A stretch of 64,000 nucleotides of DNA from Fusicatenibacter saccharivorans. GTDB lineage: Bacteria > Bacillota > Clostridia > Lachnospirales > Lachnospiraceae. How positions within the stretch are numbered: position 1 is the first letter of the stretch; the number at the start of each line of letters is the position of its first letter. Positions 25,224 to 34,185 of this stretch are shown here, piece after piece. The stretch spans positions 124,001 through 188,000 of the forward strand of contig NZ_JADNOP010000004.1 in NCBI RefSeq assembly GCF_015557635.1, given 5' to 3'. The position numbers and the translations under genes are program-made. The notes beneath the pieces were generated by a model that made no database searches, was not told the origin of the DNA, and saw only the letters and a program-made list of their open reading frames with translations.

Positions 25224-26218
25224 GCTTTGGTTCCTCCCAAAAGTTTTTTCTGGATCCGAATATCGTTTCCAAAAAGTTTAATGATGGTGTAGTTACTTGA
25301 AATTCGTGAAAAGGTACGTTCCGAGTACGTCTCCATGAAGCGGTCAAGGGGCAGGTTCGTGGAGATGATCGTCGATTTCTTCCGCAGGATGCGTTCGTTG
25401 ATGCAGAGAAAGAGCTGGGAAGAGACGAAGCTGTTGGTCAGTTCCGTACCTAAATCATCGATGATCAGAAGATCGCAGTCAAAGATATTGGCGTGAGCGT
25501 CTTTTGCTTCTTCTGAACTGGAAAAGGTGTAGCGTGCAAACAGGTCAAACAGATCAAATGCAGTAAAATAAATCACACAGAACGACTGCTCGATCAGCTC
25601 GCGGGCAATACAGTGCGAAAGAAACGTTTTTCCGACACCGGTGTCGCCGTAAAAGAAGAGATTTTCAAACGACGAGCCGAAATTGCGGACGAACGCCTGG
25701 CTTTTTTCGAGCGCGGCAGCAGCGGCCTCGCGGGAAGTGAGCGGTGTTCCGGTACTGGTCAGGCTGTCCGAGTAGTAATCCAGGGAGAATTGGCTGAAAT
25801 TTTCGGCTTTCAGAAGCTCCTCCACGTTGGACTGCCGGTACAGAAGATCGACGGCAGCTTTTTTGAAGCAGGCGCATTTCTGCGTGCCGTTGATGTAGCC
25901 GGTGTCGCGGCAGAGCGGGCAGTCATACGTCAGCTCGAGATAGTCTGCCGGGTAGCCGTGCATGGAAAGGAGCGCCGCGCGTTCCTGGGAACGGTCACGG
26001 ATGGCAGCATTCAGGTCGAGATCCATGGAAGCGTCTCCGTTCAGCATCGCTTTTGCTTTCCGAACCGAGAGGGATGCAATCTCGGTGTCGATTTCCGCAA
26101 GGCGCGGAATCTTTTCATAAGCAATGCGGATGTGCTCCTGCTGTTCTCTCTGGTGGCGGAGCTGCCGTTCGTTGTACATGCGCATAATCGCATCGTATTG
26201 CGGGTTTGTCAGTGCCAT
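25220..26218 (-). CDS. DnaC/DnaI-like helicase loader ATPase
   Basis: A 332-residue AAA+ protein of the DnaC/DnaI type that loads the replicative helicase. Walker A is GDTGVGKTFLSH (residues about 190-201), Walker B is DLLIIDDLGTE, and a sensor segment STNLPLDRFMETYSERTFSRI follows. The N-terminal region holds a CPLCRDTGYINGTQKCACF zinc-binding cluster (four Cys, residues about 99-117), a DnaI feature. It lies between dnaD and prs on one minus-strand transcript, consistent with primosome assembly. Confidence 0.9.
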   Translation of the reverse strand: MALTNPQYDAIMRMYNERQLRHQREQQEHIRIAYEKIPRLAEIDTEIASLSVRKAKAMLNGDASMDLDLNAAIRDRSQERAALLSMHGYPADYLELTYDCPLCRDTGYINGTQKCACFKKAAVDLLYRQSNVEELLKAENFSQFSLDYYSDSLTSTGTPLTSREAAAAALEKSQAFVRNFGSSFENLFFYGDTGVGKTFLSHCIARELIEQSFCVIYFTAFDLFDLFARYTFSSSEEAKDAHANIFDCDLLIIDDLGTELTNSFVSSQLFLCINERILRKKSTIISTNLPLDRFMETYSERTFSRISSNYTIIKLFGNDIRIQKKLLGGTKA

Positions 26219-26239
26219 AGTTGTTTCGTCCTCCGGGCG

Positions 26240-27403
26240 TTATTTCAGAAGCTGTTCTTCTAACTTCTGGTAGTCGTATTCTCTCTGATGGAAATTGTTG
26301 AAGCGGTTACTTGAAGCAGCAGGAGCGGTTTTTCGTGCCGCATTCTGATCAGAAGCGGTTTTCTTCCTTTTCTGGTGCTCCGCATCGCGCTGTTCGACGT
26401 CTGCCATGGAGCGGACGCCCTGTTCCTTCCATTTGGAGAGAATGCCTTCCGCGTACTGGAAGCTCGGCTGGCCGATCTTGGAAACGGTGCGCTGACAGGC
26501 TTCGGTGATAAGATCAATCGTAAAACCGTAGGTATTCAGCCAGCGGTCCATCATCTCGGCTTCTTTTTCCACCGGTGCGCGGTTGCGGATGCCGAATGCT
26601 TTCAAAATTGTGTAGTAATGTTTGTTGAATGTCGTGGTCTCCTGTTTGGCAGAGGCAACATCGCGGATTCCGCTTTCCTGCCAGGCGAGTCCTACCTTTT
26701 TCAGGTAGTGGATGCTGGTGCTTCCCTTCGAAACACAGTATTCCACCAGGTATTCCAGAAGATCCGCGGAAAAGTGGAGATCATCATAGAAAAACATGAT
26801 GCATTCGATTTCCGTTGGCGACAGAAGATGACCGAAATACGTCTGCGCAACGTAAAGAACGTGCTGCAGTTCTTCGCGGCTGCCGGGAGCGTGTTTTTTT
26901 TCTGCTGACTGTCCGGAAATACCGGAACTGGAAAGATCATCTGCCGGAGAAGAGGCAGATGGGGCAGAAACGGCCGGCTGTGGTGATGGAGCCGGGGTCT
27001 GTTCCGTCTGCGGGATTTCAACGGATACAGCAGAAACAGCCGGTGCAGCCGCAATCGGGCCGGAAATCGAGGATTCCGGTGTTGGAAGGATTCCGCTTTC
27101 TTCCTTCCGGACAAGCGGCAGAAAGGCGATTCCGGTCGGAACGCTTTCCCCGGTGGTGTAGGAGAGCGAGAGGAGTCCCTGCTTCTCCCAGTATTTCAGC
27201 GCCCGGACGATATCGTTTTCCGTGCAGGAAAAAAAATCTGCCATCGATGACAGAGTGGAATCCTGCTGATGGTCTTTGACCAGCTTCAGCAGATAAAGGT
27301 ACACTTTTACAAATTCTCCGTTGGCTGCGGGCATATATTGTTCCAGAAAAAGATCCGGCACAGCAGTCACACTGGCCAGGCAGTCATTGTTTAATGTCAG
27401 CAT
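26240..27403 (-). CDS. DnaD/DnaB-type primosome protein
   Basis: The 387-residue product has an N-terminal winged-helix DnaD domain (residues about 1-95, with YLYLLKLV and IVRALKYWEKQGLLSL), a Pro/Ser/Ala-rich flexible linker, and two C-terminal DnaB_2/DnaD repeats (around YFGHLLSPTEIECIMFF and YYTILKAFGIRNRAP, the latter ending in the YAEGILSKWKEQGV motif). DnaD-type proteins remodel origin DNA and recruit the helicase loader, here the next gene. ATG at 27403 is chosen; TTG at 27409 is in frame and better spaced from AGGATGG, so it cannot be excluded. Confidence 0.88.
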   Translation of the reverse strand: MLTLNNDCLASVTAVPDLFLEQYMPAANGEFVKVYLYLLKLVKDHQQDSTLSSMADFFSCTENDIVRALKYWEKQGLLSLSYTTGESVPTGIAFLPLVRKEESGILPTPESSISGPIAAAPAVSAVSVEIPQTEQTPAPSPQPAVSAPSASSPADDLSSSGISGQSAEKKHAPGSREELQHVLYVAQTYFGHLLSPTEIECIMFFYDDLHFSADLLEYLVEYCVSKGSTSIHYLKKVGLAWQESGIRDVASAKQETTTFNKHYYTILKAFGIRNRAPVEKEAEMMDRWLNTYGFTIDLITEACQRTVSKIGQPSFQYAEGILSKWKEQGVRSMADVEQRDAEHQKRKKTASDQNAARKTAPAASSNRFNNFHQREYDYQKLEEQLLK

Positions 27404-27468
27404 ACTCAAAATTACACCATCCTGTTCTTATCGTGCGGCAGATTTTTACTTTTAGCGATCTGTTTTTT

Positions 27469-27496
27469 ATTATACGTCTTGCCTTCTCATACACAA
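27469..27496 (-). promoter_or_regulatory. Promoter of the dnaD-dnaI-prs operon
   Basis: On the minus strand TTGTGT (27496-27491) and TATAAT (27474-27469) are 16 bp apart. The DnaA-box cluster lies 90 to 330 bp upstream. Confidence 0.65.
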
Positions 27497-27584
27497 CCAA
27501 GTATAACACAGTATTTTCGACAAGTGAATAGGTGTTTTGCGGAAAAAACATTCCGGGAAAAAGGCACGGTGGATGAAAAAGGAC

Positions 27585-27832
27585 TGTGGACAATGTGGAT
27601 AATGTGGAGAAATCCGTTTTGTGAAATATTATCATCTACCAAAAATGTTGAAAAATGGAGGAAAACAGGGAAGTATAGGACTTTCTGGTGATATCGTTAT
27701 GTAAACAAAGTTATACACAGGAAATCCACATTGTGTGGATCGTAAAAATGTGTATAAAATTGTGGACAATGTGGATAACTCTGAAAACAGGCGAAAATAC
27801 AGGAAAATAGCTGTGAATAAAAATGTGCGTAA
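27585..27832. promoter_or_regulatory. DnaA-box cluster (oriC-like) between dnaD operon and murC
   Basis: Five exact matches to the DnaA-box consensus TTATNCACA occur: 27594-27602 (minus), 27711-27719 (plus), 27749-27757 (minus), 27770-27778 (minus) and 27812-27820 (minus). One-mismatch versions abut them in 9-bp steps: TGTGGACAA at 27585 and 27761, TGTGGAGAA at 27603, and TGTGCGTAA at 27824. The surroundings are AT-rich. None of the usual oriC neighbours (dnaA, dnaN, rpmH, gidA) is here, so a DnaA titration or regulatory cluster for the dnaD operon is more likely than the main origin. The rest of 27404-27868 shows no gene. Confidence 0.8.
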
Positions 27833-27868
27833 CTATTTGGCGAAAAGACAGATTGTGTGGATTCGGAG

Positions 27869-27915
27869 CAAAAAAAGACCCTGTGGAAAAAAGGAAAACT
27901 CCATTTTCCACAGGG
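27869..27915 (-). terminator. Terminator of murC
   Basis: CCCTGTGGAAAA (27879-27890) pairs with TTTTCCACAGGG (27904-27915); on the minus strand a T run follows (A run at 27869-27876). The stem itself contains a TGTGGA string, half of a DnaA box. Confidence 0.85.
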
Positions 27916-27939
27916 AGCAGGTAAAGCGAAAGAATGATT

Positions 27940-29331
27940 TTATTTTTCGGAAGCAAGAAGCTCCTCACCGATTTTTACAACGTCTCCGGCACCCATGGTG
28001 ATCAGCATGTCGCCCTCGGCAAGATTTTCGTTCAGATAGTTTTCGATTTCCGCAAAGGATGGGAAATATTCGCAGGCAGTGCCGAGTTTTACAATGCGTT
28101 CCTGGATATCTTTGGAGGAGATGCCGAGCGTATCGGTTTCTCTGGCTGCGTAAATATCGGCGAGAACCACATGGTCTGCCAGGGAAAGAGCGGCAGCGAA
28201 ATCATCGAGCAGCGCTTTCGTTCTGGTGTAGGTATGCGGCTGGAAGACGCACCACAGTGTTCTGTGCGCACAGTTTTCAGCGGCTTCCATCGTTGCACGG
28301 ATTTCGGTTGGATGATGCGCATAATCGTCGATCACCTTTGCTCCGTGGTATGTACCCTTATACTGGAAACGGCGGTCGGTTCCGCGGAAGGTGGCAAAGC
28401 CTTCGTGGATGGCGTTTTCCGGCAGCTGCAGTTCATCGGCCAGTGCAATGGCAGCCAGGGCGTTGGAAACGTTGTGAAGTCCCGGAACCATCAGCGTGTA
28501 GCGACCGCGCAGCTCGCCACGGCAGATGCAGTCGAAGGACGGGTGATCGAACTCATCGTAGGTGATGTTGGCAGCGGTATAATCAGCGACAGCCTGATTC
28601 TCCAGCGCGTAGGTGACAACCTTACAGCCAAGACCTTCGGTCACGTAATCGTATTTCGGCGTATCGGCATTGATAATCAGCATGCCGTCGGTCGGGAGCA
28701 GACGGGCAAACGCACGGAAAGAGTGGCGGATGTCGTCGATATCCTTGAAGAAATCGAGATGGTCTGCATCCATGTTGAGGATAATGCCGATTTTCGGAAA
28801 GAAGCTTAAGAAACTGTTGGTATACTCGCATGCCTCGGTCAGGAAGGTTTCGGAATGGCCGACACGGATATTTCCGCCGATGGACGGAAGAATACCGCCG
28901 ACAGAAATAGTCGGATCGCAGTCAGCGGCCATCAGAATGTGGGAGAGCATAGAAGTTGTTGTCGTCTTTCCGTGTGTACCGGAAACGGCGATCGGTGTAT
29001 CGTAGTTGCGCATGATCTGTCCGAGCAGCTCGGCACGGGTCAGCATCGGAACACCGGCAGCTTTTGCAGCGGCAAATTCCGGATTGTCCGGATGGATGGC
29101 TGCGGTATAAACAACAAGGTCGGTTCCCGGAAGAATGTTTTCTGCCTTCTGACCGTAGAAAACCTGTGCGCCAAGAGAAGTCAGGTGGCGGGTCAGGTCA
29201 CTTTCTTTTGCATCGGAACCGGAAATTGTAAAGCTTTCTTTTAAAAGAATCTCGGCAAGGCCGCTCATGCTGATGCCGCCGATGCCAATAAAATGTATAT
29301 GGATTGGTTTGCTGAAATCTACTTCGTACAT
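27940..29331 (-). CDS. murC: UDP-N-acetylmuramate--L-alanine ligase
   Basis: A 463-residue Mur ligase that adds L-Ala to UDP-MurNAc in peptidoglycan synthesis. It shows the Rossmann start HFIGIGGISMSGLAEIL, the ATP loop VSGTHGKTTTTSM (residues about 109-121), the central DADHLDFFKD, and the C-terminal DDYAHHPTEI motif. Together these separate MurC from MurD/E/F. ATG at 29331 follows GGAGATACC; the nine extra upstream codons lack a ribosome binding site. It is transcribed alone and ended by the terminator at 27869-27915. Confidence 0.95.
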   Translation of the reverse strand: MYEVDFSKPIHIHFIGIGGISMSGLAEILLKESFTISGSDAKESDLTRHLTSLGAQVFYGQKAENILPGTDLVVYTAAIHPDNPEFAAAKAAGVPMLTRAELLGQIMRNYDTPIAVSGTHGKTTTTSMLSHILMAADCDPTISVGGILPSIGGNIRVGHSETFLTEACEYTNSFLSFFPKIGIILNMDADHLDFFKDIDDIRHSFRAFARLLPTDGMLIINADTPKYDYVTEGLGCKVVTYALENQAVADYTAANITYDEFDHPSFDCICRGELRGRYTLMVPGLHNVSNALAAIALADELQLPENAIHEGFATFRGTDRRFQYKGTYHGAKVIDDYAHHPTEIRATMEAAENCAHRTLWCVFQPHTYTRTKALLDDFAAALSLADHVVLADIYAARETDTLGISSKDIQERIVKLGTACEYFPSFAEIENYLNENLAEGDMLITMGAGDVVKIGEELLASEK

Positions 29332-29739
29332 GGTATCTCCTTCAATGTGTCTTTTCACTGAAAATGGGGAAATTTTCTCAATACATATTTTTCAATTAAT
29401 ATAGGAAAGAACAGAACGAAATGCAGCGCCGGTTCCCCGGAATCCGGCTGGAACTGTTCTGGCTAATAGTATACACGTATTTGCCGGAAAAGTAAAAGAA
29501 AAAAAGCGGATGAATTCGAAAATGAAATAAAAAACAATGGATAAGTATTATAAACCAGAACATATGCAAAAAGAAATATTGCAAACTAAAATGAACGAAA
29601 TGTAACAAAAACTGGTAAAAATAAATGAATACGCTGTCGAAAATTGTAGAAAATCATGATACGATTTTTGACACAAATAAAATGCATAGTCAAAATCAAT
29701 AAAATATAAGATAAAATAAAAGAAAAATTATAAAAAATG
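29332..29739. other. AT-rich spacer between divergent murC and glgC
   Basis: No gene is supported. The segment 29480-29740 is very A-rich and should hold the murC promoter on the minus strand, though no -35/-10 pair stands out. Confidence 0.5.
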
Positions 29740-29768
29740 TTCACAATGAGACGGAAGTGTGATATAAT
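29740..29768 (+). promoter_or_regulatory. Promoter of glgC-glgD
   Basis: TTCACA at 29740-29745 and TATAAT at 29763-29768 with 17 bp spacing, placing the start near 29775 and giving a leader of about 250 nt. Confidence 0.75.
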
Positions 29769-29774
29769 TTTAAT

Positions 29775-30010
29775 TGTAGTTATCAAAGAAGTGCGTGGAT
29801 ATGAAAAACCAGAACCGACAGCATGGTTGCTGTTTCGTACACAGGGAGACAGGTGCTGTTTCGCTGCGTGAGAAAGTGATTCAGGTGTAAGTAGCCCCTT
29901 CCTGCAAGGCAAAGCCTGAAGGGGGGCAGCGAAGGTTACCGTTCGCGGAAAAGCGGTGAACGGTAAGCGTAGAACCGTACATTCTTACAGTTACTGCAAA
30001 TCTTTAGATA
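29775..30010 (+). ncRNA. Long structured leader of glgC mRNA, class unknown
   Basis: The leader folds into strong hairpins. GCCCCTTC and GAAGGGG (about 29898-29926) enclose AGGC-aaa-GCCT. TTACCGTTCGC (29936-29946) pairs with GCGGTGAACGGTAA (29954-29967). The 5' part may encode a 29-residue peptide, ATG at 29801 to stop at 29890, without a clear ribosome binding site. No T-run terminator is seen, so control of translation or RNA stability is more likely than attenuation. I do not recognise a known riboswitch class. Confidence 0.45.
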
Positions 30011-30027
30011 CGACAAGAGGTGATTGC

Positions 30028-31299
30028 ATGATTAAGAAAGAGATGATAGCAATGCTGCTGGCAGGCGGCCAGGGAAGCCGTCTCGGTGTGCTCACGGAGA
30101 AAGTGGCAAAACCGGCAGTAGCATTTGGCGGAAAGTATCGAATCATCGACTTCCCGCTCAGTAATTGTATCAATTCGGGAATTGATACGGTAGGCGTACT
30201 GACCCAGTATCAGCCGCTGCGGCTGAATACCCATATCGGAATCGGTATTCCGTGGGATCTCGATAAAAACGAAGGCGGCGTAACCGTTCTGCCGCCATAC
30301 GAAAAAAGTACAAACAGCGAATGGTATACAGGAACTGCAAATGCAATTTACCAGAACATGGCTTATATGGAAACATACAATCCGGAATATGTTCTGATTC
30401 TTTCCGGCGACCACATTTACAAAATGGATTACGAGGTGATGCTTGACTATCACAAAGCAAACCACGCAGATGTGACCATCGCATGTATGCCGGTACCGAT
30501 CGAAGAAGCAAGCCGTTTCGGTGTCATGATCACAGACGGAAACGGAAGAATTACCGAATTTGAAGAAAAACCGGAGCACCCGAGAAGCAACCTCGCTTCT
30601 ATGGGTATCTATATTTTCAGCTGGAAAGCATTAAAGGAATCTCTGACAGCCCTGAAGGATCAGCCGAGCTGTGACTTCGGAAAACACATTCTGCCGTACT
30701 GCCGCGACAACGGAAAACGTCTGTTTGCGTATGAGTTCAACGGCTACTGGAAAGATGTCGGAACGCTTGGCTCATACTGGGAAGCAAATATGGAGCTGAT
30801 CGATATTATTCCGGAATTCAATTTATATGAGGAATTCTGGAAGATCTATACCAAAGGTGATATCATCCGTCCGCAGTATGTTTCCGGGGACGCTGTCATC
30901 GACCGCTGTATTATCGGCGAGGGCGCTGAAATCTACGGAGAGGTACATAATTCCGTCATCGGTGCGGATGTGCGCATTGAAAAGGGTGTTGTTGTAAGAG
31001 ATTCTATTATTATGCGCCACAGCACAATCGGCGAGGGAACCCAGGTCAATAAGGCCATTATTGCAGAAAACGTACATGTCGGCAAACATGTTGTGATGGG
31101 CGTTGGCGAGGAAGCGCCGAACGTCTTAAAACCGAATATTTACGGATTCGGACTTGTGACCGTTGGAGAAAAGGCAGTCATTCCGGATGGCGTAACCATT
31201 GGAAAGAATGTCTGCATTTCCGGCGAAACTTCCCTTGAGGATTACCCGGATGGCACACTTCCGTCCGGCGGAGCAATTGTAGAAAAGGACGGTGAGTAA
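30028..31299 (+). CDS. glgC: Glucose-1-phosphate adenylyltransferase, catalytic subunit
   Basis: A 423-residue ADP-glucose pyrophosphorylase that makes ADP-glucose for glycogen. The nucleotidyltransferase motif [35 protein letters not shown] type start is complete, with the catalytic Lys/Arg set and [11 protein letters not shown] and GDHIYKMDY segments; a left-handed beta-helix with V-I-x-G-A-x-I repeats forms the C-terminus. ATG at 30028 is preceded by GAGGTGATTGC; 24 upstream codons in frame lie in the leader. The glgD start is one base after this stop. Confidence 0.95.
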   Translation: MIKKEMIAMLLAGGQGSRLGVLTEKVAKPAVAFGGKYRIIDFPLSNCINSGIDTVGVLTQYQPLRLNTHIGIGIPWDLDKNEGGVTVLPPYEKSTNSEWYTGTANAIYQNMAYMETYNPEYVLILSGDHIYKMDYEVMLDYHKANHADVTIACMPVPIEEASRFGVMITDGNGRITEFEEKPEHPRSNLASMGIYIFSWKALKESLTALKDQPSCDFGKHILPYCRDNGKRLFAYEFNGYWKDVGTLGSYWEANMELIDIIPEFNLYEEFWKIYTKGDIIRPQYVSGDAVIDRCIIGEGAEIYGEVHNSVIGADVRIEKGVVVRDSIIMRHSTIGEGTQVNKAIIAENVHVGKHVVMGVGEEAPNVLKPNIYGFGLVTVGEKAVIPDGVTIGKNVCISGETSLEDYPDGTLPSGGAIVEKDGE

Positions 31300-31300
31300 T

Positions 31301-32416
31301 ATGAGAGCATTGGGAATTATTCTTGCAGGCGGTAACAACAACAAAATGAGAGAGCTGTCCAATAAAAGAGCCGTTGCAGCTATGCCGGTCGCAGGCAGCT
31401 TCCGCAGCATCGATTTTGCGCTGTCAAGCATGGCAAACTCTCATATTCAGAAGGTGGCTGTCCTGACACAGTACAACGCCAGATCCTTAAATGAACATTT
31501 GAGCTCTTCCAAATGGTGGGATTTCGGAAGAAAACATGGCGGTCTGTTTGTATTTTCTCCAACCGTTACATCAGATAACAGCTGGTGGTACCGTGGAACG
31601 GCAGACGCGATCAGTCAGAACCTGAGCTGGCTGAAAAACAGCCATGAACCGTACGTAGTCATCGCATCGGGAGATGGCGTATACAAACTGGATTTCAATA
31701 AGGTACTGGAATATCATATTGCAAAACGTGCGGATGTTACTGTGGTATGCACGGATTCCAAGGAAGCAGATACCAGCCGCTTCGGCGTCCTGAAGATGAA
31801 TGAGGACTGCCGCATCGAGGAGTTCGAGGAAAAACCGATGGTTTCGAGCTCCAACGTGATCTCTACTGGTATCTATGTCATCCGCCGTCGCCAGCTGATC
31901 GAAATGATTGAGCGCAGCGCACAGGAAGACCGTTACGACTTTGTAAAGGATATTTTAATCCGTTACAAAAACCTGAAACGGATTTACGGATACAAGATCA
32001 ATACCTACTGGAGCAACATTGCTACCGTAGATTCCTATTACAGAACCAACATGGATTTCCTGAAACCGGAGGTAAGAGATTACTTCTTCGGCCAGTATCC
32101 GGGCATCTACTCCAAGATCGACGATCTTCCGCCGGCAAAATACAATCCTGGCTGCACAGTGAAAAATTCTCTTGTATCCAGCGGCTGTATCATCAACGGA
32201 CAGGTTGAGAACTCTGTTTTGTTCAAGAAGGTATATGTTGGAAACAACTGTGTGATTAAAAATTCTATCATCTTAAATGATGTATATCTCGGAGACAACA
32301 CTCACATTGAAAACTGTATTGTGGAGAGCAGGGACACCATCCGTGCAAACTCCTATCACTGTGGGGAGGACGGCATCAAAATTGTTGTCGAGAAAAACGA
32401 AAGATACGCCATCTGA
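31301..32416 (+). CDS. glgD: Glucose-1-phosphate adenylyltransferase, GlgD subunit
   Basis: The 371-residue partner of GlgC. It keeps the nucleotidyltransferase and beta-helix fold, but the glycine-rich ATP loop is altered (ILAGGNNNKMRELSNKRAVAAMPVAG region), as expected for the regulatory GlgD subunit, which boosts GlgC activity in Firmicutes. The pair is typical of glycogen-making Clostridia and Bacilli. Cotranscribed with glgC. Confidence 0.93.
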   Translation: MRALGIILAGGNNNKMRELSNKRAVAAMPVAGSFRSIDFALSSMANSHIQKVAVLTQYNARSLNEHLSSSKWWDFGRKHGGLFVFSPTVTSDNSWWYRGTADAISQNLSWLKNSHEPYVVIASGDGVYKLDFNKVLEYHIAKRADVTVVCTDSKEADTSRFGVLKMNEDCRIEEFEEKPMVSSSNVISTGIYVIRRRQLIEMIERSAQEDRYDFVKDILIRYKNLKRIYGYKINTYWSNIATVDSYYRTNMDFLKPEVRDYFFGQYPGIYSKIDDLPPAKYNPGCTVKNSLVSSGCIINGQVENSVLFKKVYVGNNCVIKNSIILNDVYLGDNTHIENCIVESRDTIRANSYHCGEDGIKIVVEKNERYAI

Positions 32417-32444
32417 TTATGGGGTGAAAGGGGCATAAAAGTTT

Positions 32445-32735
32445 ATGAACATTACAGACGTAAGAGTACGCAAGGTGACAAAAGAGGGAAAAATGAAGGC
32501 GGTTGTGTCTATCACAATCGATGACGAATTTGTCGTACACGATATCAAGGTAATCGAAGGAGAAAAAGGACTGTTCATCGCAATGCCGAGCCGTAAGGCT
32601 ACGGACGGGGAGTACCGCGATATCGCACATCCGATCAACTCTGGAACCAGGGAAAAAATCCAGACTATTATCCTGAAACAGTACGAACAGGCGATGGCAG
32701 AAGCGGAAGCAGAGGAAGCTGCTGCAGAGGCCTGA
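32445..32735 (+). CDS. spoVG: Septation/sporulation regulator SpoVG
   Basis: A 96-residue SpoVG protein, a small RNA- and DNA-binding regulator. It opens with [11 protein letters not shown], has [23 protein letters not shown], and [19 protein letters not shown], all hallmark segments; the C-terminus is Ala/Glu-rich. GAAAGGGG lies about 15 bases before ATG, a loose spacing. A strong terminator follows. Placement next to glgCD is not the usual purR-spoVG-glmU order of Bacillus. Confidence 0.95.
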   Translation: MNITDVRVRKVTKEGKMKAVVSITIDDEFVVHDIKVIEGEKGLFIAMPSRKATDGEYRDIAHPINSGTREKIQTIILKQYEQAMAEAEAEEAAAEA

Positions 32736-32754
32736 GCAAAAAGGAAGAAAGAAT

Positions 32755-32806
32755 GCCCCCAGGCGGAAAACGGAAGTGGTTACGTTTTCCGCCCGGGGGC
32801 GTTTTT
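32755..32806 (+). terminator. Terminator of spoVG
   Basis: GCCCCC-aggcggaaaacg pairs with cgttttccgcc-CGGGGGC, an 18-bp stem, followed by T5. It lies back to back with the 3' end of the minus-strand small RNA. Confidence 0.95.
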
Positions 32807-32809
32807 GTC

Positions 32810-32895
32810 AGTAAAAACAAAGATGACGATATACAAAAGTATATCGCCATCTTTTTATGAGGGGGGAGATAGTGAGTGGTTTATCAACTATCCGA
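32810..32895 (-). ncRNA. Candidate small RNA, copy A (C-rich, duplicated family)
   Basis: Read on the minus strand: -10 box TATAAT (32906-32901), then a 5' hairpin GATAGT / ACTATC (32892-32867), the single-stranded TCCCCCCTCAT (32867-32857), then a 14-bp terminator stem AGATGGCGATATAC / GTATATCGTCATCT with a TTTT loop (32854-32821), ending in TTTGTTTTT. Predicted length is about 85 nt. The hairpin loop, C-run and an upstream block (ACTTTGCTCACAT, TTTCTTTTAGAA) recur at 60860-60945, but the terminator stems differ, so selection acts on the 5' part. The C-run could pair with G-rich ribosome binding sites. Confidence 0.7.
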
Positions 32896-33116
32896 GCTTT
32901 ATTATAAAAGGAATATGTGAGCAAAGTGTGTCCAAATTCTAAAAGAAATGGAAAAAATATAAAGAAAAGAAGAAAAATTGTGGGAAGAGGTATGGACAGA
33001 AGAGAGAAGAGAGCGTAAAGTGAGAGAAAAATGTATCTTCGGAGTCTTTTTTTGTGCCTGTATTTGCGCGAGCTGAAAAATTCCGGGAGTACATCATAAA
33101 AAGAGGAGGAAACAGG

Positions 33117-34184
33117 ATGAGACAGAAGAGAATCAGCGATTACGGATATCGGATTGGACACCATGAAAGCGGACCGCGAAACAAAATTACGGATGTGCCC
33201 GGTGTGCGGGTAGGCCATGCGACGGTGGAAAGTGGAAATCAGCATACCGGAGTGACGGTGATTGTGCCGGGAGAAGGCAATCCGTTTCTGAAAAAGTACC
33301 TGGCGTCTGCCTACGTGCATAATGGTTTCGGGAAAACGTGCGGTCTTGTGCAGGTACAGGAGCTCGGAACGCTTGAAACGCCCATTGCCCTGACCAATAC
33401 ACTGAATGTCGGAAAAGTGGCGGATGCCATGATTTCATGGATGATACAGCAGACCAAAAAAGAAGGGGAAGATGTTTTCTCCATCAATCCGGTTGTTGGA
33501 GAATGCAACGACTCGAGGATCAATGAGATTTGTAACCGGGTAGTGGGGGAAAAAGAGCTGTATCAGGCACTGGAGCAGGCGGATACAGACTTTGCGGAAG
33601 GTGATATCGGTGCCGGAACAGGAACTATCTGCTATGGGCTGAAAGGGGGGATCGGATCGGCATCCCGCACGCTGGTGCTTGACGGAAAAACATATACCAT
33701 TGGTGTTCTGGTACAGTCAAATTTCGGGGCAACCAGAGATTTGAAAATCAGTGGAAAACCGGCAGGAGAGAAGATTCTGGAGCGGATCCGGAAGGAAGAA
33801 TGCGGAAGCAGCGCCGAAGACCGGGGATCGATTATGACGGTTCTGGCAACAGACCTTCCGGTATCGGAGCGGCAGCTGTACCGGATTATCCGCCGCTGTG
33901 GAGTTGGAATCGCCAGAACAGGAGCCTACACCGGCCACGGAAGCGGTGAAATCATGATCGGATTTACAACAGCAAACCGCGTAGACACAAAGAGTACATG
34001 TGAAGTGGAAGCGTGCGCCCGGATAAAAGAAGAAAAAATCAACGAGGCATTTGAAGCAGCGGCAGAGGCTGTGGAGGAAGCGATCCTGAACTCTATGGTA
34101 ACCGCAAAGGAAAAAAGAGGCCTGGACGGAGCCAGATACCGCAGCCTTGCAGAATTTCTGGAAATACCGGGATTTCTGAAATAA
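33117..34184 (+). CDS. P1 family peptidase (DmpA/L-aminopeptidase type)
   Basis: A 355-residue Ntn-type aminopeptidase of the P1 family (DmpA, BapA). These self-cleave to expose a nucleophilic Ser and release N-terminal residues, including D- and beta-residues in some members. It has ITDVPGVRVGHATV at the start and the cleavage and nucleophile motif GHGSGEIMIGF with Ser276. GAGGAGGAAACAGG precedes ATG at 33117; 21 upstream in-frame codons are excluded. It is convergent with the regulator gene, whose stop is two bases away, and lies next to a peptide transporter and several peptidases, hinting at a shared catabolic role. Confidence 0.88.
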   Translation: MRQKRISDYGYRIGHHESGPRNKITDVPGVRVGHATVESGNQHTGVTVIVPGEGNPFLKKYLASAYVHNGFGKTCGLVQVQELGTLETPIALTNTLNVGKVADAMISWMIQQTKKEGEDVFSINPVVGECNDSRINEICNRVVGEKELYQALEQADTDFAEGDIGAGTGTICYGLKGGIGSASRTLVLDGKTYTIGVLVQSNFGATRDLKISGKPAGEKILERIRKEECGSSAEDRGSIMTVLATDLPVSERQLYRIIRRCGVGIARTGAYTGHGSGEIMIGFTTANRVDTKSTCEVEACARIKEEKINEAFEAAAEAVEEAILNSMVTAKEKRGLDGARYRSLAEFLEIPGFLK

Positions 34185-34185
34185 A

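Noticed and set aside
27585-27832. Main chromosomal origin oriC
   Set aside because: The box cluster is oriC-like, but dnaA, dnaN, rpmH and gidA are absent from the surroundings.
29775-30010. Cobalamin or c-di-GMP riboswitch before glgC
   Set aside because: A few short strings looked similar, but the conserved boxes of those classes are not present in the right order.
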